Below are positions 1 through 7,033 of a stretch of 38,200 nucleotides of DNA, in pieces. Positions within the stretch are counted from its first letter, which is position 1. Each line of letters begins with the position of its first letter. A program made the translations under genes and the position numbers. The stretch is from Sphingorhabdus sp. 109 (lineage in GTDB: Bacteria > Pseudomonadota > Alphaproteobacteria > Sphingomonadales > Sphingomonadaceae), in NCBI RefSeq assembly GCF_902506555.1, contig NZ_LR732709.1, forward strand, positions 1 through 38,200, read 5' to 3'. The notes beneath the pieces were generated by a model. It did not search any database and had not been told where the DNA came from. It saw nothing but the letters and a program-made list of their open reading frames with translations.

Positions 1-1
1 G

Positions 2-33
2 TGTTAGGGGACTAGAGGTTCTGGAGTGCCGGG
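2..33 (+). repeat. Left terminal transposase site L1
   Basis: The left end begins TGTTAGGGGACTAGAGG and continues through TTCTGGAGTGCCGG. It matches the reverse complement of the right end, both the terminal unit (shared TGT-N3-GGGAC spacing) and even better the second unit R2, which reads TTAGGGACAAGAGGTTCTAG. MuA-like transposases bind such end repeats and cut next to the terminal CA/TG. The role is inferred from position and repeat similarity. Confidence 0.8.
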
Positions 34-60
34 ATAACGCGACATAAGATGGGATATCGT

Positions 61-90
61 GGGACGGATCGCAGTTTTCAGGGGCACTCG
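61..90 (+). repeat. Possible second left-end transposase site (weak)
   Basis: The stretch begins GGGACGGATCGCAG and continues TTTTCAGGGGCACTCG. It resembles the R2 unit (GGGAC followed by TTCTAGAGCACTGG) only if gaps of a few bases are allowed. It could be a degenerate L2 site, or chance. Confidence 0.35.
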
Positions 91-157
91 CGTTACCTCA
101 ATCCAAAATTGGCGTTCAACTCTGTTGTCTAAATTGAATGGTTAATTAGACAGCGCT

Positions 158-181
158 GGTCAAGACAAATTGGAGTGCCGG
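158..181 (+). repeat. Left-end transposase site (L2/L3 type)
   Basis: The 11-mer TGGAGTGCCGG occurs here (171-181) and in the terminal site (22-32). The preceding GGTCAAGACAAAT also aligns with the GGACAAGAGGTTC half of the right-end repeat. The distance of roughly 150 bases from the terminus fits an internal Mu-type left site. A GTCTAA/TTAGAC inverted repeat (127-132 and 146-151) lies just upstream. Confidence 0.6.
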
Positions 182-404
182 CGAAATGCGCAGAGCGGGC
201 GCATCGACGTCTTAGAAGGCTCTGAGCCGCTCTTACAGCGGGCTTCGCGGATCGCTTGAGCAAGTGGATTGGAAGGCTGCCTAAAAATCAGGCAAATAAA
301 GTGGGCCATTAATGTCCCCAGTTCGGAAAACTTCTATATTGGCAGAAATCCTAGGGGAGGAGGCTGATCGTAACGACCAGCCGGCCATTCTAAGTGGGAC
401 GTTT

Positions 405-812
405 TTATTGGAACTCAACGACAATGCAATCTTTGAGCATTGGTGTCCCAAGCACCTCCGAAATATCGGTGCAGCCGAGAGTAGCGGACTGCCCCTTTGC
501 CAGACGCGCGGTGTCGGTTGCTTGCCCTGGCATGACTGCCTGTATTGGCAGCAGCCCATCGCTCTCAAAATTCAGCATCGGATCGTTCTCGAAATTTAGC
601 AAAATATCGCTGATCTTGCCTCTCACATAGAGTGGCTGTCGACCATAATTTTGCTGCGCTGCGACCTCATTTTCTTCAAATGCGATTTCAAGCTCGTCCG
701 TCGTTACCAGGCGTGCGGTATCCCAGTCCATTTCGACCGGAGCTGGCTCTGAGCACGCGGAAACCGAAGCCAGAACCAGTATCGCTACAAAATCAATCTT
801 TATCCTGAGCAT
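405..812 (-). CDS. Small lipoprotein with tRNA_anti-like (OB-fold) domain
   Basis: A 135-residue protein with a short basic N-terminus, a hydrophobic stretch (about residues 8-19) and a lipobox VSAC with Cys20, so it is probably a lipid-anchored envelope protein. The mature part resembles the tRNA_anti-like (PF12869) OB-fold family: ENEVAAQQNYG near the start, YVRGKISDI, LAKGQSATLGC, and LKDCIVVEF at the C-terminus. I chose ATG 812 because AAAGGGA lies about 8 bases upstream; ATG 821 sits directly on that SD. It overlaps the end of the repressor gene by 20 bases on the same strand, so the two are probably co-transcribed in the lysogen. This suggests lysogenic conversion or superinfection exclusion, which is inference only. 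Confidence 0.75.
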   Translation of the reverse strand: MLRIKIDFVAILVLASVSACSEPAPVEMDWDTARLVTTDELEIAFEENEVAAQQNYGRQPLYVRGKISDILLNFENDPMLNFESDGLLPIQAVMPGQATDTARLAKGQSATLGCTDISEVLGTPMLKDCIVVEFQ

Positions 813-1197
813 TATATTCATCCCTTTCGCTATGGTCGACTTGGGATCGGCCAGAAGCAAGTTCGGTGAGTTCAATCCCGTTTCCGGTTAACTGGGTCAA
901 AAGAGCTATCACGGCACTCCGTTCCCGCGCAGACAGGCTTTCGAACATTCCGACCAAGTGCTGCTGTTCAACGGTCAGGCTGTCATCGCCACGATTCCCA
1001 GTCAGCACAAAGCCGACATCAACGCCGATATCCTCCAAAACCATCAAAAACACAACGTTTGCTGGCCGCTCTCCCTTTTCATAAGACGAGATGCTGTTTT
1101 TGCTCACACCGGCCCTTTCGCCGAATTCCTGTTGATTGAGACCGAGCCGGATTCGTTCCTGTCGCAGGCGCAATCCAAAGGGACCGAGCATCGTCAT
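793..1197 (-). CDS. XRE-family transcriptional repressor (phage repressor)
   Basis: A 134-residue DNA-binding protein. The N-terminal helix-turn-helix (about residues 8-65) has the XRE pattern: LRQERIRLGLNQQEFGERAGVS, then SISSYEKGERPAN. The C-terminal half (SLTVEQQHLVGMFESLS) is helical and may serve oligomerisation. It is the first leftward gene, divergent from the Ner-like gene across a region with three operator-like repeats, which is the usual place of the lysogeny repressor in Mu-like phages of this type. A second ATG at 1191 is an equally possible start, as neither has a clear SD. There is no peptidase domain for SOS-type self-cleavage, so induction must work another way. Confidence 0.85.
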   Translation of the reverse strand: MTMLGPFGLRLRQERIRLGLNQQEFGERAGVSKNSISSYEKGERPANVVFLMVLEDIGVDVGFVLTGNRGDDSLTVEQQHLVGMFESLSARERSAVIALLTQLTGNGIELTELASGRSQVDHSERDEYNAQDKD

Positions 1198-1207
1198 ACA
1201 AAAAGCG

Positions 1208-1281
1208 CCATATATTTGGAATTAGCTATTGCATTTTCCAAATATATGGACTTATAACGCACCCATATTCCAAATATATGG
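1208..1281. promoter_or_regulatory. Three operator-like repeats (CCAAATATATGG)
   Basis: Three near-identical 14-mers lie between the divergent regulators. TTCCAAATATATGG is at 1236-1249 and 1268-1281, and its exact reverse complement is at 1208-1221. The 12-base core CCAAATATATGG is itself a near-palindrome, as expected for a dimeric HTH protein. Centres are 30 and 32 bases apart, about three helical turns. Site 2 falls between the -35 and -10 of the rightward promoter, and site 3 just past its likely start. Binding by the repressor, Ner, or both is inferred. Confidence 0.8.
1229..1258 (+). promoter_or_regulatory. Rightward early promoter (Pe-like)
   Basis: TTGCAT (1229-1234) and TTATAA (1252-1257) are separated by 17 bases, a good sigma70-type arrangement. 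Transcription would start near 1264, about 26 bases before the Ner ATG. Operator site 2 occupies the spacer and site 3 lies in the initial transcribed region, so a bound repressor would block it. Confidence 0.6.
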
Positions 1282-1289
1282 TGACTGTG

Positions 1290-1556
1290 ATGCCGAGAGA
1301 GAAAATTTGTTACAAGACTGTCCATCCGGAGGACATTAAGGCCGCTATTAGGCGGAAATTTGGCACTATTCTTAAGTTTGAGAAGCATTACGCCCTCCCA
1401 TCAACTGGAGTCTCTGACTTATTGCGAGAAAAATCGCACAATCCGAAAACGATAAGCGCAGTTGAGGCCATACTCGCCGATCGCCACGCTTCCATTAATT
1501 TGGAAAATAGCACCAACCTGACGGAAAATCACGGTCTAAATGAGAAGGCCGCATAG
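1290..1556 (+). CDS. ner: Ner-like early transcription regulator
   Basis: An 88-residue protein with a central helix-turn-helix of the Ner/Nlp type: HPEDIKAAIRRKFGTILKFE, followed by LPSTGVSDLLREKSHNPKTI and AVEAILADR. Mu Ner represses the early and repressor promoters after induction, and this gene holds the same place, first in the rightward operon. ATG 1290 is preferred because GGTGA lies 5 bases upstream; the in-frame ATG 1278 sits inside operator site 3 only about 14 bases after the predicted transcript start. The C-terminal tail (after about residue 65) is polar and looks disordered. Confidence 0.78.
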   Translation: MPREKICYKTVHPEDIKAAIRRKFGTILKFEKHYALPSTGVSDLLREKSHNPKTISAVEAILADRHASINLENSTNLTENHGLNEKAA

Positions 1557-1558
1557 AC

Positions 1559-2572
1559 ATGGCTGAGCAGACACCTCCATCGTCAGTGACAAACTCTGCA
1601 ATTTTTACGCTCGATCCGAAGGATATCGAGGTCGGTAGCCGCATCGGTTTCGTTTGGCCAGAAAAAGCCCAAGCCCTGGGCGCCATAATGAAGAGCGATG
1701 GCCAGATCGAGCCGGTCCAAGTGCGCAGGAACGGTACAGAGGCAGAAAAGCCGTGGCGATTGGTCATCGGTGCCCATCGCACGTTTGGTGCGGGATATGC
1801 CGGTATCAGCCTGCTCGCCACGGAAATCACCGGTAGCGTCGACGAGCTGCGGATGAAGGAAGCTGCCGAGAATATCCAGCGGCGAGGTATAGGCCCGATC
1901 GAACGGGCAATGTTCATCCGCGCGATGGCTGATATTTATGAAACCCGTTTTTTTGAGAAAAACGAGGGCGATACAGCCCAATCGATCGGCCAGTCAAGGC
2001 GCTGGCAGGAAGCCAAAACTCAAGTCCAAATTGCTGCTGATAAAAAGGCCGATTTAGAAGCGGATCATAGTGCGGCAACAATTGCCGGACTATATGGGTG
2101 GCAACAGGAGACAGCTGAAGCGCTGGACATGTCCGCCCGCTCTTTGCGCGATTATCTATTCATTCACCGGACCGTCGTCACCATTGCCGGCACCGACGAA
2201 AGCCAAGGCGGACGCGCCCATGCGCTGGCGAGACACCCGTTGGGCGCGAAGCGCAAGTCGGTTATGGAAATTGGCGGGATCGGCGACGAAACCGCTCGCA
2301 AGGCGATTATTGATCTGATCGCGAGTGATCACGATCATGAGATCAAAAGCGTCGGCGAAGCCAAGATCAAATGGGGCCTTAAACCCAACAGATCACCTGC
2401 TCCCGAAGGCCAGTCAAAATATATGGCCAATGCCACGGCCAATCTGGACCGGTTGAGCGCAGCCAGCTGGAAAAGCATGGCGCCCGTTTTTGCCAATAAG
2501 ATCAAGCCCAGTGCCCTGCAGGAAGTGCGCGACGCCATTGATGCGCGGATCGCAGCGGGAGAGGCAGAATGA
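1559..2572 (+). CDS. ParB/Spo0J-like protein
   Basis: A 337-residue protein. The N-terminal part (about 15-115) has the ParB fold signatures: a box-II-like IGAHRTFGA (residues 70-78), where canonical ParB has GERR, and a box-III-like AENIQRRGIGPIER (103-116). A possible HTH follows (LDMSARSLRDYLFIH). ParB domains bind CTP and DNA. In Mu-like phages related proteins sit between ner and the transposase genes, but their job is not settled; a plasmid-type partition role is unlikely in an integrated element, and no parA gene is present. The Glu in GERR is replaced by Ala, so CTP handling may differ. It ends in an ATGA overlap with the next small gene. Confidence 0.75.
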   Translation: MAEQTPPSSVTNSAIFTLDPKDIEVGSRIGFVWPEKAQALGAIMKSDGQIEPVQVRRNGTEAEKPWRLVIGAHRTFGAGYAGISLLATEITGSVDELRMKEAAENIQRRGIGPIERAMFIRAMADIYETRFFEKNEGDTAQSIGQSRRWQEAKTQVQIAADKKADLEADHSAATIAGLYGWQQETAEALDMSARSLRDYLFIHRTVVTIAGTDESQGGRAHALARHPLGAKRKSVMEIGGIGDETARKAIIDLIASDHDHEIKSVGEAKIKWGLKPNRSPAPEGQSKYMANATANLDRLSAASWKSMAPVFANKIKPSALQEVRDAIDARIAAGEAE

Positions 2573-2679
2573 ACTGGCTCGAAAAGCATACGCGTAAGAT
2601 CCATGGCCTTCTGGCGCTCACCTTTGTGGCGATGAACGGGTCGATCTTTATCAATCTTGTGACCGGATCGTTAAAATGA
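2569..2679 (+). CDS. Tiny single-span membrane protein (36 aa)
   Basis: An ATG in an ATGA overlap with the ParB-like stop opens a 36-codon frame that itself ends in an ATGA overlap with the next gene. The product has a basic N-terminal part (KHTRKIH) and one hydrophobic stretch, GLLALTFVAMNGSIFINLV. Perfect stop/start coupling on both sides makes translation likely. Function unknown; easily missed because of its length. Confidence 0.6.
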   Translation: MNWLEKHTRKIHGLLALTFVAMNGSIFINLVTGSLK

Positions 2680-2999
2680 CCGTCTGCGCCGCCACCCATT
2701 GCCGCAAATCGGTGCCTTATGGCCATCTGATGTGCCGGGATCACTGGTTTGCGATTCCCGCGCCGCTGCGGCGCAAAATCCACTGGAACAACAAACCGGG
2801 CCGGAAGACGGCCTTTGCCAACAATATTCGCGAGGCGATCGATCATATCGACCAGGCCGAACAGAATTTCAAAGGCGTGTTTCCTTCGGGTCGCGATGCC
2901 CGATACCCCGCAGGGCATCCGAAGGGGCGGGAGGCTGGCGTAACCCCGAGCGAGCCTCCCGCATTTATCGTGCCGCCGTATCCGGGGCACGCGTCATGA
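2676..2999 (+). CDS. Small putative zinc-binding phage protein
   Basis: A 107-residue protein. Cys4, Cys9, Cys20 and His23 (with His8 and His17 nearby) form a compact possible zinc site, followed by HWFAIPAPLRRKIHW. Many phage early genes encode a similar small Cys/His protein with a CRxHW-type segment, whose function I do not know. The C-terminal tail is rich in Pro, Gly and Arg. The gene is coupled by 4-base overlaps to both neighbours. Confidence 0.65.
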   Translation: MTVCAATHCRKSVPYGHLMCRDHWFAIPAPLRRKIHWNNKPGRKTAFANNIREAIDHIDQAEQNFKGVFPSGRDARYPAGHPKGREAGVTPSEPPAFIVPPYPGHAS

Positions 3000-3697
3000 G
3001 CGCTGCGGAACTGACCAGCGGCGTCGATGCGCCCAAGGGCAAGAAAAAGCCGAAGGGCCACCCATGGGACTGGCATGTCGAGCCGCCATGGGTTGTTCAG
3101 GCGCTGATCGACGCGCTTCCCGTCAATTATTTTGATGGCCAGGTCGTTTATGATCCGTGCTGTGGTCTCGGCACCATTCCGACCGTTTTTGCCAATCCTA
3201 ATCGATACGAAGTTATCGGTTCCGATCGCTATCAGCGCGCCGATCACAGATTTCCTTTTTTCAAGAGCGATTTTAGAACGCTGAGCGCCGAGGACATAAT
3301 ATTTTCTGCCGGCTTCAACCGTGAGGCCGTCTCGATTGTTTCCAATTTTCCCTACTCGAAGCAGGCCGGAAAGCTGGAGAGAGGACTGGCAGCCGAGCTT
3401 TGCAGGAAGTCTCTGGAAGTCGCGACGCATAAGGTCTGCGCACTATTGCCGTTAAAATGGCTTGCCGGAGAAGGGAAGCATAGGTTTCTGACCGAGTTTC
3501 CAGCTCGTTTCTATATTGTCCTGAATGAGCGGCCATCGATGCCGCCTGGCAATAAGATTGAGCAGCTGGGCGCCAAGGCGTTCAAGCGCGGCAAGGTCGA
3601 TTATATGTGGGTCGTCTGGGACAAGCAGGTCACCACACTGCCCGGCGAAACCCGCGTCATCCACATTGCCCCGCGTCCGAAAGAGGAGCGCGGGTGA
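2996..3697 (+). CDS. Putative SAM-dependent DNA adenine methyltransferase
   Basis: A 233-residue protein with a class I methyltransferase layout. VYDPCCGLGTIP (about 51-62) is SAM motif I, GSD (75-77) fits the acidic residue at the end of strand 2, and SNFPYSK (116-122) stands where N6-adenine enzymes have (D/N)PPY. The family is therefore probably DNA N6-adenine methylase, although Phe replaces the first Pro of the motif. The open frame extends upstream to 2699, but ATG 2996 in an ATGA overlap is the natural start, and the upstream part merely shadows the zinc-protein gene. Possible roles are protection of phage DNA from restriction or regulation. It is separate from the D12-class methylase at the right end. 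Confidence 0.65.
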   Translation: MSAAELTSGVDAPKGKKKPKGHPWDWHVEPPWVVQALIDALPVNYFDGQVVYDPCCGLGTIPTVFANPNRYEVIGSDRYQRADHRFPFFKSDFRTLSAEDIIFSAGFNREAVSIVSNFPYSKQAGKLERGLAAELCRKSLEVATHKVCALLPLKWLAGEGKHRFLTEFPARFYIVLNERPSMPPGNKIEQLGAKAFKRGKVDYMWVVWDKQVTTLPGETRVIHIAPRPKEERG

Positions 3698-3876
3698 TGG
3701 TGTCGAAGCTTTCCAAATTCGCTCGCGCCCATCTGGATGCTGACACCACGGTGCCATTCCGCGATGCAGCGCAGGCGCGTGGGCAAACTGTGCATGAACT
3801 TGCGACAGAGATAATCAATACGATCGCGCGGGAAGACTTGTTTGACGCCGTTCTTGATGACGGAGGTGCTGCATGA
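3697..3876 (+). CDS. Small hypothetical early protein
   Basis: A 59-residue acidic-ended helical protein, start ATG 3697 in a TGATG overlap (GTG 3694 also possible). The middle part (VPFRDAAQARGQTVHELATE) looks like two short helices and could be a ribbon-helix-helix or other small DNA-binding fold, but no diagnostic motif is visible. It belongs to the chain of coupled small genes before the transposase. Confidence 0.55.
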   Translation: MVSKLSKFARAHLDADTTVPFRDAAQARGQTVHELATEIINTIAREDLFDAVLDDGGAA

Positions 3877-4103
3877 TGCCCGGTTTGACCGCAGAGGGCC
3901 GTCGTCACAGGCGCTGCCGTCTCGCCATGCAGATGGCGTTGCGGTTGAACATCACGCCCGCCGAAGCGCAGCGCCGGATGCGACAGGAACGGCGCGCCTC
4001 GCGCAAGGCGCGGCAGGAATCGCGGTTCAATGACGCGATCGGGAATTGCGGCACAGAAGTCGCCTTCGAACAGTTTGAAGCGCCATGGATGTTGAGAGAC
4101 TGA
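3873..4103 (+). CDS. Small basic hypothetical protein
   Basis: A 76-residue Arg-rich protein (RRHRRCR near residue 10; RRMRQERRASRKARQE in the middle), predicted mainly helical and probably nucleic-acid-binding by charge alone. ATG 3873 overlaps the previous stop (ATGATG offers a second start 3 bases on). It is coupled by TGATG to the following gene. Family not recognised. Confidence 0.5.
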   Translation: MMPGLTAEGRRHRRCRLAMQMALRLNITPAEAQRRMRQERRASRKARQESRFNDAIGNCGTEVAFEQFEAPWMLRD

Positions 4104-4615
4104 TGTCACAGCGAACGAAATACGGGTATGACCGGCGCCGGAATATTAAAAATGCACCAATCTACCTGACACCACAGGTTGTGCGCGGGGTTTTGGGTAT
4201 CGGCCATCCGCAGCGTGTTGTCACGCTGGAAGTGGTTGAAATTCCCCTCGCTGATGCGTGCCCCGCCAGCAAAATTTATCCGGCCGGAATAGAAACTTCC
4301 AGCAAGCTTCCATTGACCTCGCCGCCGAAGCCGGAACTATCCAAAAAGCAGGTTTCCAGCAAAGATCGATCGCCCGAACCTGTAAAAGTGACAGAGCAAA
4401 GCGGGTATTCTGGCTTTGCTCACAGCGACCGGCGCGACCACAATCCTATTCCGTCGATGAAGCGCGACGTCAATCCAACCATCACAGTCGCTGCAAAAAC
4501 GCAACGCGAACCAGAACGTCCGATCGATCCGTTCCGTAAGAAGAAATTCATCGCTCGCGCAAATGAAATTCCGCCAGCGATGGAGCTGCTCGCCGCGAAA
4601 TGGGTGCGTCGATAA
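4103..4615 (+). CDS. Hypothetical early protein with disordered middle
   Basis: A 170-residue protein if it starts at ATG 4103 (TGATG overlap); ATG 4085 would add 6 residues. The N-terminal part (TPQVVRGVLGIGHPQRVVT) may be a small folded unit. Residues from about 60 to 140 are rich in Ser, Pro and Lys and look unstructured, and the end is basic (FRKKKFIARANE). I do not recognise a family. It shares TAATG coupling with the next gene. Confidence 0.5.
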   Translation: MSQRTKYGYDRRRNIKNAPIYLTPQVVRGVLGIGHPQRVVTLEVVEIPLADACPASKIYPAGIETSSKLPLTSPPKPELSKKQVSSKDRSPEPVKVTEQSGYSGFAHSDRRDHNPIPSMKRDVNPTITVAAKTQREPERPIDPFRKKKFIARANEIPPAMELLAAKWVRR

Positions 4616-5076
4616 TGGGTAAACGTCGCCCCTCTCTCTCAGCCGATCAGCTCGGATTTTCGTTCGACGCGCCGAAGCCGGCGCGTGAAGCGGCTGCGCT
4701 ATCAGGGATGGACCGGATTGTTGCCTCTGGCATTTCGCAGGCGCTGACCGGTGACGGCCGCTCGCGCTGGGAAATATCCGGCAAGGTTTCCGAACTTCTG
4801 TCCGAAGACGTCTCGAAATTGATGCTGGATGCCTATGCGTCCGAAGCGCGTGGCGATCACAATGTTCCTATGCACCGGGCGCTGGCGATTATCGCGGTGA
4901 CCGAACGGGTCGACATATTGGATGCCTGGCTGCGTCGGATCGGAGTGTCCGCTCTCGACGGTGACGAAATAAAAACCGCCAAGCTCGGCCATCTGCAGCG
5001 CAGGTTGGCGGAAATCAAACTCGAGATAAAAGAAATCGAAAAGACGGCAATGCCGATCAAGCGGGAGCGGAAATGA
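4615..5076 (+). CDS. Hypothetical protein upstream of transposase A
   Basis: A 153-residue protein starting at ATG 4615 in a TAATG overlap. The N-terminal LSADQLGFSFDAPKP is followed by a helical domain and a C-terminal coiled-coil-like stretch (LQRRLAEIKLEIKEIEKTA). A similar protein with a helical middle and coiled end is often encoded just before the transposase in Mu-like phages of alphaproteobacteria; that statement is from memory. Its function is unknown; the ATGA overlap with gene A suggests a link to transposition. Confidence 0.55.
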   Translation: MGKRRPSLSADQLGFSFDAPKPAREAAALSGMDRIVASGISQALTGDGRSRWEISGKVSELLSEDVSKLMLDAYASEARGDHNVPMHRALAIIAVTERVDILDAWLRRIGVSALDGDEIKTAKLGHLQRRLAEIKLEIKEIEKTAMPIKRERK

Positions 5077-7010
5077 AGCATATCGGAACAAAAACCTGGT
5101 ATAGCGCCTCCGATCTGGCGGAACTGGAACTACCCGGCCTGCCCAGAGAAAAGCGAAAGATCAATGCCCGCGCCCGCGATGAACGGTGGGCAATCGCGGT
5201 CGATGACAAGGGGCAGCCACTGATGCGCCGCCGCAGCGGTCGCGGCGGCGGCTGCGAATATCATATAAAGCTGTTGCCGTCTGCAGCGCGAACTGAGCTG
5301 ATCAAGCGCGGTGTTGCCCTGGACGCGGATACTATTGCCGCAGAGAGCGGGAATAAGCAGATATGGAGCTGGTACGATGGCCAGAGCCAGAAGGTGAAGG
5401 ACGAGGCGCGGCGGCGGCTTATCGCTGTCAATCAGGTGGATGTTCTTGAACAGGCTGGTCTTAATCGCAGCGCGGCAGTTCCGGCAGCAGCATCGACCCA
5501 GAAAATTTCGCCCTCGACATTGTGGAACTGGCTGAAACTGATCGAAGGAATCGCCGTTTCCGATCGCCTGCCTGCGCTTGCGCCGCGCCGCACCGGTGGC
5601 GGCAAGGAAGCCGTGATCGATCCGGAAATATGGCAGATTTTCAAGTCCGATTATCTGCGACCCGAAAAACCAACGCTGACCAGTTGCTATTACCGCGCCA
5701 AGGATGTTGCCGATGCACGGGGAATCGCGCTGCCAATCCAGAAAACATTTGCCCGGAAATTAAAACGGGAAGTCGATCCGCGTGTGATCATGGTCCGCCG
5801 CGAAGGAGCAGAAGCACTGCGCCAATCCTTGCCAGCGCAAAAACGGTCTGTTGCCGGTCTCCACGCATTGGAAATGGTCAACATCGATGGCCATAAATTC
5901 GACGTCTTTGTGCGCAATGCAGAAGGCAAGGTCATCCGGCCATTGATGGTCGCTATTCAGGACATTTACAGCCGCAAGATACTGAGCTGGCGCATCGGTG
6001 AGAGCGAGAGCGCGGTACAAACCCGCCTCACATTCGCCGATTTGTTCCGTGATTATGGTATTCCCAGGGCCTGTGTTCTGGACAACGGCCGGGCTTTTGC
6101 CTCGAAATGGATTACTGGCGGTGCGAAATCGCGCTTCCGGTTCAAAATCCGTGAGGAAGAACCGACGGGCATATTGACGGCGCTGGGCATCGAAATTCAC
6201 TGGGCGCTGCCCTATCGCGGTCAATCTAAGCCGATTGAGAGGGCCTTCAGAGACCTGTGCGACACGGTTGCGAAGCACCCTGCGCTGGCCGGTTGCTATA
6301 CCGGCAACAGCGTTGACGCGAAGCCGGACAATTATGGCGATGCTGCTGTCGATATGGCGGTTTTCAAACAACTGGTTGAAAAAGGAATCGCAGTTCACAA
6401 CGCGCGCACCGGACGCCGCACCGAAACCGCCAAGGGCAGGTCATTCGACGATGCCTTCAATGAAAGCTATGCCCGCGCGCCGATCGGCAAGGCGACACCC
6501 GAGCAGTTGCGTCTGGCACTGCTCGCGGCTGACCAGAAGAGGGTCAACAGCCGGACCGGTCATATCGAAATGTTCGGGAATCGTTACTGGTCGCCGGAAA
6601 TGTCCGAGCTTCACGGCCGCAATGTGACGGTCCGTTTCGATCCCGACAATCTGCATCAGGCAATCCATCTTTATGACACGGCTGGAGCCTATTTGTGCAG
6701 CGCCGAATTGATTGAAGATACCGGCTTTGCCGATGCCGCGAGCGCTAAAAAGCGCGCGAAAATGGAGGCTGCGCACCGTAAGACCGTCCGCACGGCCGTG
6801 GAAATGGAAGATCTGCTGCGCGCCGACCAGATTGCGGCGATGCTGCCCGATTATATCGATGAAAACGACTTGCCAGAACCGCAGGTGGTTAGGCCTGTTC
6901 GCCATCGCGGACAGACCGCAGCAGCGCTCAAAAAAATCGAGCATGCAGATGAACAAACTCAGGAAATCTTTTCGGCGCTGGGGAGGGTGAACCTCCGCAT
7001 TGTCGACTGA
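5073..7010 (+). CDS. A: MuA-like DDE transposase
   Basis: A 645-residue protein, close to the 663 residues of MuA. The N-terminal Mu DNA-binding domain starts YSASDLAELELPGLP (10-24). The catalytic core has all three acidic residues in their expected contexts: Asp272 (VNIDGHKFD), Asp337 (VLDNGRAFASK) and Glu389 (QSKPIERAF). Spacing is similar to MuA (269/336/392). The Mu C-terminal beta-barrel follows (NRYWSPEMSELHG, about 503-515), then a basic helical tail that in MuA contacts MuB. It cuts and joins the phage ends during integration and replicative transposition. The start overlaps the previous gene by ATGA. Confidence 0.95.
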   Translation: MKHIGTKTWYSASDLAELELPGLPREKRKINARARDERWAIAVDDKGQPLMRRRSGRGGGCEYHIKLLPSAARTELIKRGVALDADTIAAESGNKQIWSWYDGQSQKVKDEARRRLIAVNQVDVLEQAGLNRSAAVPAAASTQKISPSTLWNWLKLIEGIAVSDRLPALAPRRTGGGKEAVIDPEIWQIFKSDYLRPEKPTLTSCYYRAKDVADARGIALPIQKTFARKLKREVDPRVIMVRREGAEALRQSLPAQKRSVAGLHALEMVNIDGHKFDVFVRNAEGKVIRPLMVAIQDIYSRKILSWRIGESESAVQTRLTFADLFRDYGIPRACVLDNGRAFASKWITGGAKSRFRFKIREEEPTGILTALGIEIHWALPYRGQSKPIERAFRDLCDTVAKHPALAGCYTGNSVDAKPDNYGDAAVDMAVFKQLVEKGIAVHNARTGRRTETAKGRSFDDAFNESYARAPIGKATPEQLRLALLAADQKRVNSRTGHIEMFGNRYWSPEMSELHGRNVTVRFDPDNLHQAIHLYDTAGAYLCSAELIEDTGFADAASAKKRAKMEAAHRKTVRTAVEMEDLLRADQIAAMLPDYIDENDLPEPQVVRPVRHRGQTAAALKKIEHADEQTQEIFSALGRVNLRIVD

Positions 7011-7033
7011 TTGCGCAAAGAAGGAACGACTAT

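Larger units (their letters stand above)
1..404. other. Left-end non-coding region
   Basis: No convincing gene is seen here. The short open frames on both strands between about 281 and 600 have no family resemblance and run into the 3' part of the leftward lipoprotein gene. The region holds the transposase-binding repeats and the GTCTAA/TTAGAC inverted repeat. It receives the end of the leftward lysogeny transcript. I do not see a clear hairpin-plus-T-run terminator after the lipoprotein gene. Confidence 0.6.

Noticed and set aside
281-630. Short open frames on both strands near the left end
   Set aside because: They have no family resemblance, and the 3' part of the leftward lipoprotein gene explains most of the region.
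2699-2995. N-terminal extension of the early methyltransferase frame
   Set aside because: The zinc-binding-like protein is encoded here in another frame, and ATG 2996 has the usual ATGA coupling.
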